Shown here piece after piece: positions 1-7,449 of a stretch of DNA of 37,067 nt. The DNA comes from an uncultured Clostridia bacterium (GTDB taxonomy: Bacteria; Bacillota; Clostridia; Oscillospirales; Oscillospiraceae). The notes beneath the pieces were generated by a model. That model did no database searches, had not been told where the DNA came from, and was given only the letters and a program-made list of their open reading frames with translations. Numbering within the stretch: the stretch's first letter is position 1; each line of letters starts with the position of its first letter. The position numbers were made by a program, and so were the translations under genes. Where the stretch lies: positions 1 to 37,067 of the forward strand of contig CAMNAO010000013.1 in assembly GCA_946531435.1 (NCBI GenBank). The letters are read 5' to 3'.

Positions 1-661
1 ACTCGTTCTGCATGATGCCCAGGAAGTTGACCATCTGGTTGCAGAGGGTGGAGAGATGGTTGGCGGGGGAGGAGGTGATCTTGCCGGGCACGCCGCCGAG
101 CCCCTCCTGAATGAGCTGCTTCAAGCTCCATCCGGCGCAGTAGCCGGTGAGCATGCTGAGGTCGTGCAGATGGATGGCCGCGGTGCGGTGGGCCTCGGCG
201 ATCTCGTCGTCATAGACCTCGCTCAGCCAGTAGTTGGCGGTGATGGCGCCGGAGTTGGAGAGAATGAGGCCGCCCACGGAGTAGGTGACGGTGGAGTTCT
301 CCTTCACGCGCCAGTCGTTGATCTTCAGGTAGTCGTCCACCAGGTCCTTGTAGTTGAGCATGGTGGAGTTGATGTTGCGGACCTTCTCCCGCTGACGGCG
401 GTAGAGAATGTAAGCCTTGGCCACGTCGGCGTAGCCGGACTCGGACAGGACCTTCTCCACGCTGTCCTGAATCTCTTCCACGGTGATCTTGCCGTCTTTG
501 ATCTTGCTCTCAAAATCCGCGGTGACGTGGAGGGAGATGAGATCGATCACACTGGGGTGATACTGCTTTCCCAGGGCCTCAAAGGCCTTGGTGATGGCTG
601 CGCTGATTTTTGCGATGGAAAAGTCAACCTCTTTCCCGTCCCGCTTGACTACCTGATACAT
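1..661 (-). CDS. nrdD: Anaerobic (class III) ribonucleoside-triphosphate reductase, N-terminal part
   Basis: This gene runs off the left edge; about 220 N-terminal residues are present. It reduces ribonucleoside triphosphates to deoxyribonucleotides without oxygen, using a glycyl radical placed by NrdG. The protein opens MYQVVKRDGKEVDFS, an ATP-cone allosteric domain (about residues 3-95), followed by the start of the catalytic barrel (SVGGLILSN, then GGVPGKITSSPANHLS and VNFLGIMQNE, the conserved substrate-domain signature). The glycyl-radical C-terminus is outside the window. The ATG at 661 is preceded by a purine-rich ribosome site (GGAAAGGAAAG). nrdG lies about 290 bp upstream on the same strand, and nrdD has its own promoter with two NrdR-like boxes between them. 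Identification is confident. Confidence 0.95.
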   Translation of the reverse strand, partial: MYQVVKRDGKEVDFSIAKISAAITKAFEALGKQYHPSVIDLISLHVTADFESKIKDGKITVEEIQDSVEKVLSESGYADVAKAYILYRRQREKVRNINSTMLNYKDLVDDYLKINDWRVKENSTVTYSVGGLILSNSGAITANYWLSEVYDDEIAEAHRTAAIHLHDLSMLTGYCAGWSLKQLIQEGLGGVPGKITSSPANHLSTLCNQMVNFLGIMQNE

Positions 662-842
662 TTTCTTCTTTCCTTTCCGGCTTCTCTGCCATGGGTTTTC
701 TATCTTTTTCTATCTTTATGATCAGTATAGACGGTTCTCCATCGGATACACGGAAGGGAAAAGCTCCCTTTCCGCGGTCCGGTATCGTCCGCCGGGGAGG
801 GCCCCGCGCGAACGCTCCTACACTATCACAGAAAGGGAGCTT

Positions 843-858
843 TGTCAATATCTTGTGT
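843..858. promoter_or_regulatory. NrdR box 1 upstream of nrdD
   Basis: TGTCAATATCTTGTGT matches the core and right flank of the known NrdR consensus (aCaCwAtATaTwGtGt); the left flank is poor. It shares the 12-mer CAATATCTTGTG with box 2, 42 bp away (four helical turns), as expected for cooperative NrdR binding to repress ribonucleotide reductase genes. Confidence 0.7.
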
Positions 859-884
859 TAAACTTCCTGAAAAAGTCGAAATGA

Positions 885-900
885 AAACAATATCTTGTGG
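885..900. promoter_or_regulatory. NrdR box 2, overlapping the nrdD -10 region
   Basis: AAACAATATCTTGTGG is the second NrdR-like 16-mer. It overlaps the proposed -10 element (887-892), so bound NrdR would block RNA polymerase. Centre-to-centre spacing to box 1 is 42 bp rather than the commoner 31-32 bp. Confidence 0.7.
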
Positions 901-914
901 TGCTGAGTTGACAA
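887..914 (-). promoter_or_regulatory. Putative sigma-A promoter of nrdD
   Basis: On the minus strand TTGTCA (909-914), a 16-nt spacer and TATTGT (887-892). The -10 lies inside NrdR box 2. The leader to the nrdD start would be about 220 nt. The rest of the 662-953 gap shows nothing else I can name. Confidence 0.45.
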
Positions 915-953
915 CGTCGTCGGAACAAAAAGTACGCAAAAGGTCCCGAAAAC

Positions 954-1646
954 TCAGTCTACACCCCGAATTGAGGTCTCCGGCACGAAGGCAGAGACCA
1001 CTTGGGCATAGCGCCGCAGCTCCTCTGCCGTGGGGGCGTGGAGATCCCCGAAGGGGACGGAGTCCCGGTCCGTGAAGCACTGCAGGAAATAGCGCTTCGC
1101 ACCCCGGATCCAGGCGCCGATCTCGGTAAAGTCCGCCTCCTCATGAAATTCCTTTACCACGGTGGTACGGAACTCATAATCCGTCTTGCCGGTCATCAGA
1201 AGCTCCACACTCTGCCGGACGGGACGGAGGTCCAATTCTCTGAGCCCAACCGTGCGGGCGTACTTTTCCGGGGAGTTTTTGATGTCCATGGCCACGTAGT
1301 CCGCCAGCCCCTCCTTCAGAATCGCCTCCAGAAGGGCGGGGTGGGTACCGTTGGTATCCAGCTTCACGCAGTAGCCCAGCTCTTTGATCCCGCTGAGAAG
1401 CTGGGGAAGATCGGGCCGCAGGCAGGGCTCGCCGCCGGTGACGGCCACCCCGTCCAAAAGGCCCCGACGGGTCTTGAGAAAGCGGAAGAGCTCCTCGTCA
1501 TCCAGCACCGCAGGGGCGCTGCCGTCCACCAGCTCATAGTTGTGGCAGAAGGGGCAGCGAAAGTCACAGCCCCCCAGAAAAACGGTGCAGGCCACCTTGC
1601 CGGGGTAGTCCAGCAGGGTCATTTTTTGCAGTCCGTGCAGCTTCAT
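954..1646 (-). CDS. nrdG: Anaerobic ribonucleoside-triphosphate reductase activating protein (radical SAM)
   Basis: A 230-aa radical-SAM activase that uses a [4Fe-4S] cluster and S-adenosylmethionine to install the glycyl radical on NrdD. The cluster motif C-x3-C-x2-C is visible in GGCDFRCPFCHN near residue 30, followed by the GGEP motif (TGGEPCLRP). It starts KLHGLQKMTLLDYPGK, typical of the longer NrdG/PFL-activase-like subgroup found in Clostridia. I chose the ATG at 1646 because AAGGAGG sits about 5 nt upstream; an ATG at 1661 has its Shine-Dalgarno too close. It is the last gene of the minus-strand cluster, 27 bp after the DUF4037 gene, and is separated from nrdD by the NrdR-box region. 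Exact subgroup is inferred; partnership with nrdD is supported by adjacency. Confidence 0.9.
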   Translation of the reverse strand: MKLHGLQKMTLLDYPGKVACTVFLGGCDFRCPFCHNYELVDGSAPAVLDDEELFRFLKTRRGLLDGVAVTGGEPCLRPDLPQLLSGIKELGYCVKLDTNGTHPALLEAILKEGLADYVAMDIKNSPEKYARTVGLRELDLRPVRQSVELLMTGKTDYEFRTTVVKEFHEEADFTEIGAWIRGAKRYFLQCFTDRDSVPFGDLHAPTAEELRRYAQVVSAFVPETSIRGVD

Positions 1647-1673
1647 AGTTCCTCCTTCCATGCTCCTGTCGGC

Positions 1674-2615
1674 TTATACTGCCGACAATATGTGCCTAAT
1701 GCGGATCTCGCCGTCCTGAATGCCGTCGTTGATGGAGTAGGCGTGCTTCTCCAGCTCGCCGCAGCTTGCCCTGGTAAGGCCTTGCTCCATCAGCTCATCG
1801 ATGACGTCGGCGGCGATTCCTTCGATGACGTCGGCCTTGGCCTCGGCCATGGCCTCCTCATTATCGGTGGTGAGAAGGTATTCCAGAAGCTCCGCCTCCA
1901 GAGAGAGCCTGGGGAGTTCCCGCATGGCCCGAAAGCTCCACTTGTAATAGGGCTGATAGCGCCGGTTCAGGAGGAAGACCGCGGACATGGTGCTGCGGAC
2001 GAACTCGGCCACCGCCAGCTGGGCGGCCCCCTTTTCCCCGTGGCTGAGGCAGCGGCGGTAGTTATACTGGCCGGACTGGGCCATCAGCAGGAGCTGGCCC
2101 GCCAGCTTTTTCCGGCGGATATCCTCGGGATAGACCGCAAGGCGCTGCCGCAGGGCCGTCACCTCGCCGAGCCCGTCGAAGAACAGCTCCCCGTTGGCAG
2201 CCTCCGCCAGGGCGTTTTCCGGGGTATGGAGCCAGGCGTCGTTGCTGAGGTGTCCGTCGGGAGTCCCCACCAGATCGGTGAAGAACTCTCTTGTCCGCAA
2301 TACTCCCCTGCGGGCGCCGCCCACGGGGGCCATAAGCCCCCGCTTCAGTCCCATAAACTCCCTGGGGAGCTTGGCATAAGCCCGCTCCAGCCGAAAGGCG
2401 GTGGGGCGGTCCACCAGGTCTTCCCCGGGAAGAAAGATGCAGAAGCCGGGTTCAAAATCGTGGTCCCGGGAGATCTCGTCGTCATAGCCGAAGCATTCGG
2501 AGCCGCTGCCCAGAAGGCCCACGGCCAGAAGGGGCTTCAGCTCCGGAAAATCCTGCTCCAGCATGGGCGCCCCAAACGCCTGGAAGTAGGCCCGGCTGAG
2601 CTCAATTCCGTTCAT
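1674..2615 (-). CDS. DUF4037-type nucleotidyltransferase-fold protein
   Basis: A 313-aa protein I recognise as a DUF4037 member. Near residues 36-55 it has a nucleotidyltransferase-like signature, GSGSECFGYDDEISRDHDFE, with the G-S pair and a D-x-D (DHD) that in this fold binds metal and nucleotide. The rest is helical, ending in an EKHAYSINDGIQDGEIRIRH segment. The reaction is unknown. Its ATG lies inside the end of the TPR gene: the two overlap by 14 bp (2602-2615), so they are probably translationally coupled and may act as one complex. nrdG follows 27 bp downstream. Family membership is fairly secure; no substrate can be assigned. Confidence 0.75.
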   Translation of the reverse strand: MNGIELSRAYFQAFGAPMLEQDFPELKPLLAVGLLGSGSECFGYDDEISRDHDFEPGFCIFLPGEDLVDRPTAFRLERAYAKLPREFMGLKRGLMAPVGGARRGVLRTREFFTDLVGTPDGHLSNDAWLHTPENALAEAANGELFFDGLGEVTALRQRLAVYPEDIRRKKLAGQLLLMAQSGQYNYRRCLSHGEKGAAQLAVAEFVRSTMSAVFLLNRRYQPYYKWSFRAMRELPRLSLEAELLEYLLTTDNEEAMAEAKADVIEGIAADVIDELMEQGLTRASCGELEKHAYSINDGIQDGEIRIRHILSAV

Positions 2616-3399
2616 AGATGGCCTCCGCCTCCTTCTTCATCCGCTCCGCGTCCCGGAAATAGCCGTAGTAGGCCACCGTGGGCGCGCATTTTTCCAGCAC
2701 AAAGGCGTAGTAGCCGTCCCTTGGATTCTCCGGCCGGTCCAATAGGGCCAGCGCCTCTTCCACAAGGTCAAAGATCCGGCTCTCCGCCGCTTCCATCCCC
2801 AGCTGATTTGCCAGGGTATCCGCCCGGTTGAGGCAGGTGATGGCCTGCTCCAGGGTGCCGCCGGGCGTCTTGCCCATCTGGGCCATGGCCCTGTCGTAGG
2901 CTTGCAGGGCCTCCTCATAGCGCCCCAGGGCGGTAAGGGTCAGCCCCAGATTGTTGTATAGTCCCCCCAGAAGGGAGGGGGGCGCCTCGCCGCCCTCATA
3001 GACTGCCAGGGCCTTCTCAAAGAGGGAAAGGGATTTTTCCTGCTCCCCAAAGGCACTCAGGGCGGTGGCGTAGTTTACATAAGTTGTGCCCGCGCTGAGG
3101 GTGCCGTCAAAAGCCAGCTGCCCCAGGAGCGAAAGGGCCTCCTCACCGCTTTCCAGCGCCTTCTCCTTCTGGCCCGTCTTGCGATAGTGGCCGATGAGCT
3201 CATTTGCCAAAAGCAGCTGCCCCCTGAGATCCTGTCCCAGCCGGGCCTCCGCTTGCCAGTAGAGGAGGTGGCGCTCCGCCCCGGCGTAATCCCGGCGGCT
3301 CATGTATTCGTCCATCTTTTCCAGGATGCGCTGCTGGGGGACGGGACGGAGGGACGGCTGTTCCATGTTGTCAAAGTTATCAAAGACGTTTTGTGCCAT
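2602..3399 (-). CDS. Tetratricopeptide-repeat protein, partner of DUF4037
   Basis: A 265-aa soluble protein beginning MAQNVFDNFDNMEQPS and composed mainly of TPR helices: units such as GLYNNLGLTLTALGRYEEAL and a preceding repeat around YVNYATALSAFGEQEKSLSL show the W/L-G-Y-A/E-A pattern. TPRs form a superhelical protein-binding scaffold. I chose the ATG at 3399 because GGAG lies just upstream and the reading frame further up overlaps gluQ. It begins 13 bp after gluQ ends and its last codons overlap the DUF4037 start. No signal peptide or membrane segment is seen. The likely role is presenting a partner or client to the DUF4037 enzyme; this is inference from coupling alone. Confidence 0.75.
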   Translation of the reverse strand: MAQNVFDNFDNMEQPSLRPVPQQRILEKMDEYMSRRDYAGAERHLLYWQAEARLGQDLRGQLLLANELIGHYRKTGQKEKALESGEEALSLLGQLAFDGTLSAGTTYVNYATALSAFGEQEKSLSLFEKALAVYEGGEAPPSLLGGLYNNLGLTLTALGRYEEALQAYDRAMAQMGKTPGGTLEQAITCLNRADTLANQLGMEAAESRIFDLVEEALALLDRPENPRDGYYAFVLEKCAPTVAYYGYFRDAERMKKEAEAIYERN

Positions 3400-3412
3400 T
3401 TTTATCTCCAGA

Positions 3413-4360
3413 CTAACGGAATGGGATGGGCCGCAGCAGCTCCTCCGGCGGGGGACAGGGGATGTCCTCTTTCCGAACCCTGTCCCAGGAAAAGCCGGGA
3501 AGCAGCTCCCGGGGGGATACCGCCTCTTCCCGGTCAAGCAGGCCGCTGAGAAAAGCCAGCTTTCCTGTAAGCTCCTGGGGTTTCAGCTCCTTTTTCAGCA
3601 CTTGGGTGCTGAGGCTGCCCAATCGTTTTGACAGCTTCCCGGCGCCATCGGTAATCAGGGGACCGTGGCAGTAGTCCGGCGGAGTACCGCCCAGAAGCTC
3701 TGTGAGCCATTTCTGCCGGGGGGAGGAGGAGAGGAGATCCCGCCCCCGTACCACCCGGGTGATCCCCATGGCCATGTCGTCTGTCACCACCGCCAGCTGA
3801 TAGGCATAGACCCCGTCGGAGCGGCGGAGGACGAAGTCCCCCGGATCCCGGCTGAGTAGCTGCGTCATGGCGCCGTAGTGCCCGTCGATCACGGTCACTT
3901 CCCGATCCGGGACGCGGATCTTCCAGGCACAGGGCCTTCCCGAAGTGAAGCGGCGCTGCCGCTCCTCCAAAGCCAGATCGGCACAGGGACAGCCGCTGCC
4001 GGAGCGGGGGGCGGAGGCGGATATGAGACGGCTCTGACGGGTACACCAGCAGGGGTAGAGAAGGCCGCGGGCCTCCAGGGAGCGAAAAGCGGATTCGTAG
4101 GCGGCGGTTCGCCGGGACTGGGCATAGTCGGGTTGGGGCCAGCCCCGGTCCCAGTCCAGGCCCAGCCACTTCAGGTCATCCGCCATGGCGTCGATGTACT
4201 CCGCCTTGGAGCGGGCGGGATCCAGATCCTCCATTCGAAAAACCAGCTCGCCGCCCAGACTGCGGCAGTCCAGCCAGGCCAGTAGAAGGGAGAGCAGATT
4301 TCCCAGATGCAGCCAGCCGGAGGGACTGGGGGCAAAACGCCCCACCACGGGCTGCGTCAT
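3413..4360 (-). CDS. gluQ: Glutamyl-Q tRNA(Asp) synthetase
   Basis: A 315-aa truncated glutamyl-tRNA synthetase homologue lacking the anticodon-binding domain. GluQRS enzymes activate glutamate and attach it to queuosine at position 34 of tRNA(Asp). The class-I signatures are PSPSGWLHLGN (HIGH-like, residues 18-21) and GKLSKRLG (KMSKS-like, 242-246). Zinc-site cysteines typical of the family occur at C104-x-C106 and C124/C126. The ATG at 4360 has AGGGAGGTGG upstream, and a good promoter lies at 4396-4424. It heads the minus-strand cluster with the TPR, DUF4037 and nrdG genes. The alternative, a discriminating GltX, is excluded by the short length. Confidence 0.88.
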   Translation of the reverse strand: MTQPVVGRFAPSPSGWLHLGNLLSLLLAWLDCRSLGGELVFRMEDLDPARSKAEYIDAMADDLKWLGLDWDRGWPQPDYAQSRRTAAYESAFRSLEARGLLYPCWCTRQSRLISASAPRSGSGCPCADLALEERQRRFTSGRPCAWKIRVPDREVTVIDGHYGAMTQLLSRDPGDFVLRRSDGVYAYQLAVVTDDMAMGITRVVRGRDLLSSSPRQKWLTELLGGTPPDYCHGPLITDGAGKLSKRLGSLSTQVLKKELKPQELTGKLAFLSGLLDREEAVSPRELLPGFSWDRVRKEDIPCPPPEELLRPIPFR

Positions 4361-4395
4361 CCGGAACCACCTCCCTTGTCATGGAATGGACTTCC

Positions 4396-4424
4396 ACTAT
4401 AAACAAATCCATGATTCTTGTCAA
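4396..4424 (-). promoter_or_regulatory. Sigma-A promoter for the gluQ cluster
   Basis: On the minus strand TTGACA (4419-4424), exactly 17 nt, then TATAGT (4396-4401), 35 bp upstream of the gluQ ATG. No terminator is seen from gluQ to nrdG, so it may drive all four genes. Confidence 0.7.
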
Positions 4425-4500
4425 GAAGAGCCTCCCTTGCATTTTTGCTCCCTGTATGCTACCTTAAATAATATGAATTCAGGATAAAGGAGCGGAAGCC

Positions 4501-5706
4501 ATGGTCATTGCGGTGATCGGCGGCGGCGCGGCGGGCATGATGGCCGCCCTTGCTGCGGCAGAATCGGGGGAACACCGGGTGCTTCTCCTGGAGCGGCAGG
4601 CCCGGGTTGGCCGGAAGCTGGCCGCCACCGGGAACGGGCGCTGCAATCTTACCAATCTGGGGGCGGAGGAAAGGCGCTATCACGGCGCGGATCCCACCTT
4701 TGTGCGCCCGGCGCTGGCGGCCTTCGGACCGGAAAGGACACTGGCGTTTTACCGCAGCCTGGGCCTTCTCACGGTTTCGGAGGCAGGGGGCCGCGTCTAT
4801 CCTTACTCGGATTCCGCCAACAGCGTGGTAGATGTGCTGCGCTTTTCTTTGGATGCCCGGGGGGTGGAGACCCTGCCCGGGACGCCGGCGGAGGCGCTCT
4901 TTCACGTGAAACGGGGCTTTTCTCTCCGCACGCCGGAAGGTGCCCTCGAAGCGGATCGGGTCATTCTGGCCTGCGGCGGCGCGGCGGGCGGCAAGCTGGG
5001 GGGCGTCCGGGATGGCTATCGCCTGCTGGAATCCCTGGGCCATCGGATCACGCCCCTGCGTCCCGCCCTCGTCCAGCTTCGCACCGGGGAGGGAAGCACC
5101 CGGGCGCTGAAAGGGGTTCGGGCCCAGGCCGCCCTCTGCCTGAAGAAAGGGGAGCGGATCCTGGGCAAGGGAGCGGGGGAGGTCCAGTTTACGGAGTACG
5201 GCCTCTCCGGCCCCGCGGTGTTTGATCTCTCCCGCCTTTCCGAGGAGGGCAGCGAGATGGAGCTGGACGTGCTTCCCCGCTGGAGCCTGGAAGAGGTGCT
5301 TGACCTCCTCCGCCGCCGGGCAGAAGTGCTGCCGGCACACCCTGCCGGGAATCTCTTCACCGGGCTTGTTCACAACCGGCTGGGGCGGGTGCTGCTGGCC
5401 GCGGAGGGGATCTCCGAGGCGCGGCCCATGGGGAGCCTGAAAGGCAGTGAGCTTCAGGCGCTGGCGTACAGGGCCAAGCGCTATTGCCACCGCATCACCG
5501 GCGACCTGGGCTTTGATCATGCCCAGGTGACGGCAGGCGGCGCGGATACGGCGGAGTTTTGGCCCGAGACTATGGAGAGCAGGATCGTCCCCGGCCTCTA
5601 TGCCGTGGGGGAGGTCCTGGATGTGGACGGGGACTGCGGCGGCTTCAATCTTCAGTGGGCCTGGTCCAGCGGACGGGCCGCGGGAAAGGCGGCGGCAAAA
5701 CCGTGA
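4501..5706 (+). CDS. HI0933/YhiN-family FAD-dependent oxidoreductase
   Basis: A 401-aa flavoprotein of the HI0933-like (BaiN/YhiN) family. The N-terminal Rossmann motif GGGAAG (residues 7-12) binds FAD, followed by the family signature GRKLAATGNGRCNLTN, and the C-terminal FAD motif GLYAVGEVLDVDG ... GGFNLQWAWSSG. Members have been linked to NAD(P)H-dependent reductions, including bile-acid precursor metabolism in gut Clostridia for BaiN, but the substrate here cannot be read from sequence. The ATG has AAAGGAG upstream. Its TGA overlaps the GTG start of the next flavoprotein by four bases, indicating translational coupling. Confidence 0.85.
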   Translation: MVIAVIGGGAAGMMAALAAAESGEHRVLLLERQARVGRKLAATGNGRCNLTNLGAEERRYHGADPTFVRPALAAFGPERTLAFYRSLGLLTVSEAGGRVYPYSDSANSVVDVLRFSLDARGVETLPGTPAEALFHVKRGFSLRTPEGALEADRVILACGGAAGGKLGGVRDGYRLLESLGHRITPLRPALVQLRTGEGSTRALKGVRAQAALCLKKGERILGKGAGEVQFTEYGLSGPAVFDLSRLSEEGSEMELDVLPRWSLEEVLDLLRRRAEVLPAHPAGNLFTGLVHNRLGRVLLAAEGISEARPMGSLKGSELQALAYRAKRYCHRITGDLGFDHAQVTAGGADTAEFWPETMESRIVPGLYAVGEVLDVDGDCGGFNLQWAWSSGRAAGKAAAKP

Positions 5707-7301
5707 TACGCCTCAGAAATCTCACACTCCGCCCGGAGGAGGATGGCCCTTCCTCCTTAAAGAAGGCCGCTGCCAAAGCGCTGGGCATTGGGAAAAGCGG
5801 TATTGAGGAACTGCGGATCGTGCGCCGGTCCATTGACGCCCGGAAGAAAAACGACCTGCGCCTCATCTACACGGTGGATGTTCTGGCGGCGGGGGAGTCA
5901 GCGCTTCTTCGCCGGAATCCCTCCCTTGAACGGAGCCCCGTGGAGCGCTACGCGCCGCCGGAGACCGGCAGAGTTTCAGAGCATCGTCCCGTGGTGGTGG
6001 GCTTCGGCCCGGCGGGCATGTTCGCCGCCCTGGTGCTGGCCCGGGCGGGACTTCGCCCCCTGGTGCTGGAGCGGGGCGCGGATGTGGATACCCGCACGCG
6101 GCAGGTCCAAAGCTTTTGGGATGGCGGTCCCCTGGACCCGGAGAGCAACGTACAGTTTGGGGAAGGGGGCGCCGGCACCTTCTCCGACGGAAAACTGAAT
6201 ACCGGCACCGGGGATCCCAGGATCGGCTGGGTGCTGGACCGCTTTGTGGAGTTCGGCGCGCCGGAGCGGGTGGCCTATGACGCCCTTCCCCATGTGGGGA
6301 CCGACGTTCTGCGGGGGGTGGTCCGCCGCCTCCGGCAGGAGGTGATCGCACTGGGCGGCGAGGTCTGTTTCCATACCCTGGTGGAAGGTTTGCTTGCGGA
6401 GGATGGACATTTAACCGGCCTTCGCCTTCGTCAGGGAGGGGAGCGGAGGACCCTGGATGCGGACCGGGTGATCCTGGCGGTGGGCCACAGCGCCAGGGAT
6501 ACCTTTCAAATGCTCCGGGATCTCGGCGTCCCCATGGCCCCCAAGGCTTTCTCCATGGGGGTCCGGGTGGAGCATCTGCAAGCGGCGATCGACCGGACCC
6601 AGTACGGTGCCTATGCGGGGCATCCCGCCCTGGGGGCCGCCCCCTATAAGCTCAGCTGCCGCACCGATGCGGGCAGCGCTTATACCTTCTGCATGTGTCC
6701 CGGGGGCTATGTGGTGGCCGCCGCCTCGGAGGAGGGCGGCGTGGTCACCAATGGCATGAGCTACTCCGGCAGGGCGGGGGAGAATGCCAACAGCGCCCTC
6801 CTGGTGACCCTGACGCCGGAGATGTTCCCCTACGGCGGCCCGCTGGGAGGGGTCCGCTGGCAGCGGGAGATCGAGCGGGCGGCCTTCCGCCTGGGAGAGG
6901 ACTACCTGGCCCCGGCCCAGCGGATGGAGGATTTTCTGCTCTCCCGCCCCAGTGCCGGTCCGGGGAGGATCCTGCCCAGCTATCGGCCCGGCGTCCATTG
7001 GACGGACCTCCACGGCATCCTGCCTTCGGTGATCACCGGGACCCTTGAGGAGGCGATCCCCCTTCTGGATCGGCGCCTCAGCGGCTTTTTGGACCCCGAC
7101 GCGGTGCTTTCTGCGCCGGAGACCCGCAGCTCCTCCCCGGTGCGGATCCTGCGGGGCGAGGGGCTTGAATCCGCTCTCCGGGGGCTTTATCCCTGCGGTG
7201 AGGGAGCGGGCTACGCGGGGGGCATCGTCTCCGCTGCGGTGGACGGCATTCGCTGCGCCGAGGCTCTCCTGGGCGCCGGAAAAGAGGAGCGGGACCGATG
7301 A
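5703..7301 (+). CDS. FAD-dependent dehydrogenase, COG2509 type
   Basis: A 532-aa protein of the uncharacterised COG2509 flavoprotein family. A small N-terminal domain (IRLRNLTLRPEED to about residue 90) precedes the Rossmann motif VVGFGPAGMFAA, the family-specific SNVQFGEGGAGTFSDGKL, and the C-terminal FAD-contact GEGAGYAGGIVSAAVDG. I chose the GTG at 5703: it gives the start expected for the family, has GGAAAGG upstream, and forms a GTGA overlap with the preceding gene. The longer in-frame reading would overlap the HI0933 gene by 150 bp. The reaction is unknown; coupling to another flavoprotein suggests a shared pathway (inference). Confidence 0.85.
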   Translation: MIRLRNLTLRPEEDGPSSLKKAAAKALGIGKSGIEELRIVRRSIDARKKNDLRLIYTVDVLAAGESALLRRNPSLERSPVERYAPPETGRVSEHRPVVVGFGPAGMFAALVLARAGLRPLVLERGADVDTRTRQVQSFWDGGPLDPESNVQFGEGGAGTFSDGKLNTGTGDPRIGWVLDRFVEFGAPERVAYDALPHVGTDVLRGVVRRLRQEVIALGGEVCFHTLVEGLLAEDGHLTGLRLRQGGERRTLDADRVILAVGHSARDTFQMLRDLGVPMAPKAFSMGVRVEHLQAAIDRTQYGAYAGHPALGAAPYKLSCRTDAGSAYTFCMCPGGYVVAAASEEGGVVTNGMSYSGRAGENANSALLVTLTPEMFPYGGPLGGVRWQREIERAAFRLGEDYLAPAQRMEDFLLSRPSAGPGRILPSYRPGVHWTDLHGILPSVITGTLEEAIPLLDRRLSGFLDPDAVLSAPETRSSSPVRILRGEGLESALRGLYPCGEGAGYAGGIVSAAVDGIRCAEALLGAGKEERDR

Positions 7302-7342
7302 TCCACGCTGGCGCTTCTGCATGGATCCTTGAATCCTCGCTG

Positions 7343-7387
7343 ATCTTAACCGTTTTTCTTGACTTCTCAAAAGAAAACGGTTAAGAT
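7343..7387. repeat. 17-bp inverted repeat over the tetR promoter
   Basis: Arms ATCTTAACCGTTTT(T)CTT and AAGAAAACGGTTAAGAT flank GACTTCTCAA; the left arm has one extra T. No T-tract follows, so it is not a canonical terminator for the upstream oxidoreductases. The tetR -35 and -10 lie within it, so an operator role is possible. Confidence 0.65.
7359..7387 (+). promoter_or_regulatory. Putative sigma-A promoter of tetR
   Basis: TTGACT (7359-7364), 17 nt, TAAGAT (7382-7387), embedded in the inverted repeat 7343-7387 and followed by the TAATA-N4-TATTA dyad. Confidence 0.5.
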
Positions 7388-7401
7388 GAAGAAACCGGGG
7401 A

Positions 7402-7419
7402 CATAATAAGTATATTAGT
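7402..7419. promoter_or_regulatory. Putative TetR operator, copy 1
   Basis: CATAATAAGTATATTAGT has the half-sites TAATA and TATTA separated by 4 bp (7404-7417). It matches 13 of 18 positions of the palindrome at the convergent MATE pump promoter (9648-9665), suggesting autoregulation. Confidence 0.5.
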
Positions 7420-7449
7420 ACCTTGTATTAAAAACCCAAGGGAGGAACG

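Noticed and set aside
1002..2831. 609-codon plus-strand ORF
   Set aside because: It is the shadow of nrdG, the DUF4037 gene and the TPR gene in high-GC DNA; its composition is unnatural (Gly/Pro/His/Gln rich) and it has no ribosome site.
7343..7387. Terminator for the upstream flavoprotein operon
   Set aside because: The stem is AT-rich and followed by GAAGAAACC rather than a T-run; it overlaps a plausible promoter, so a regulatory dyad is more likely, though termination is not excluded.
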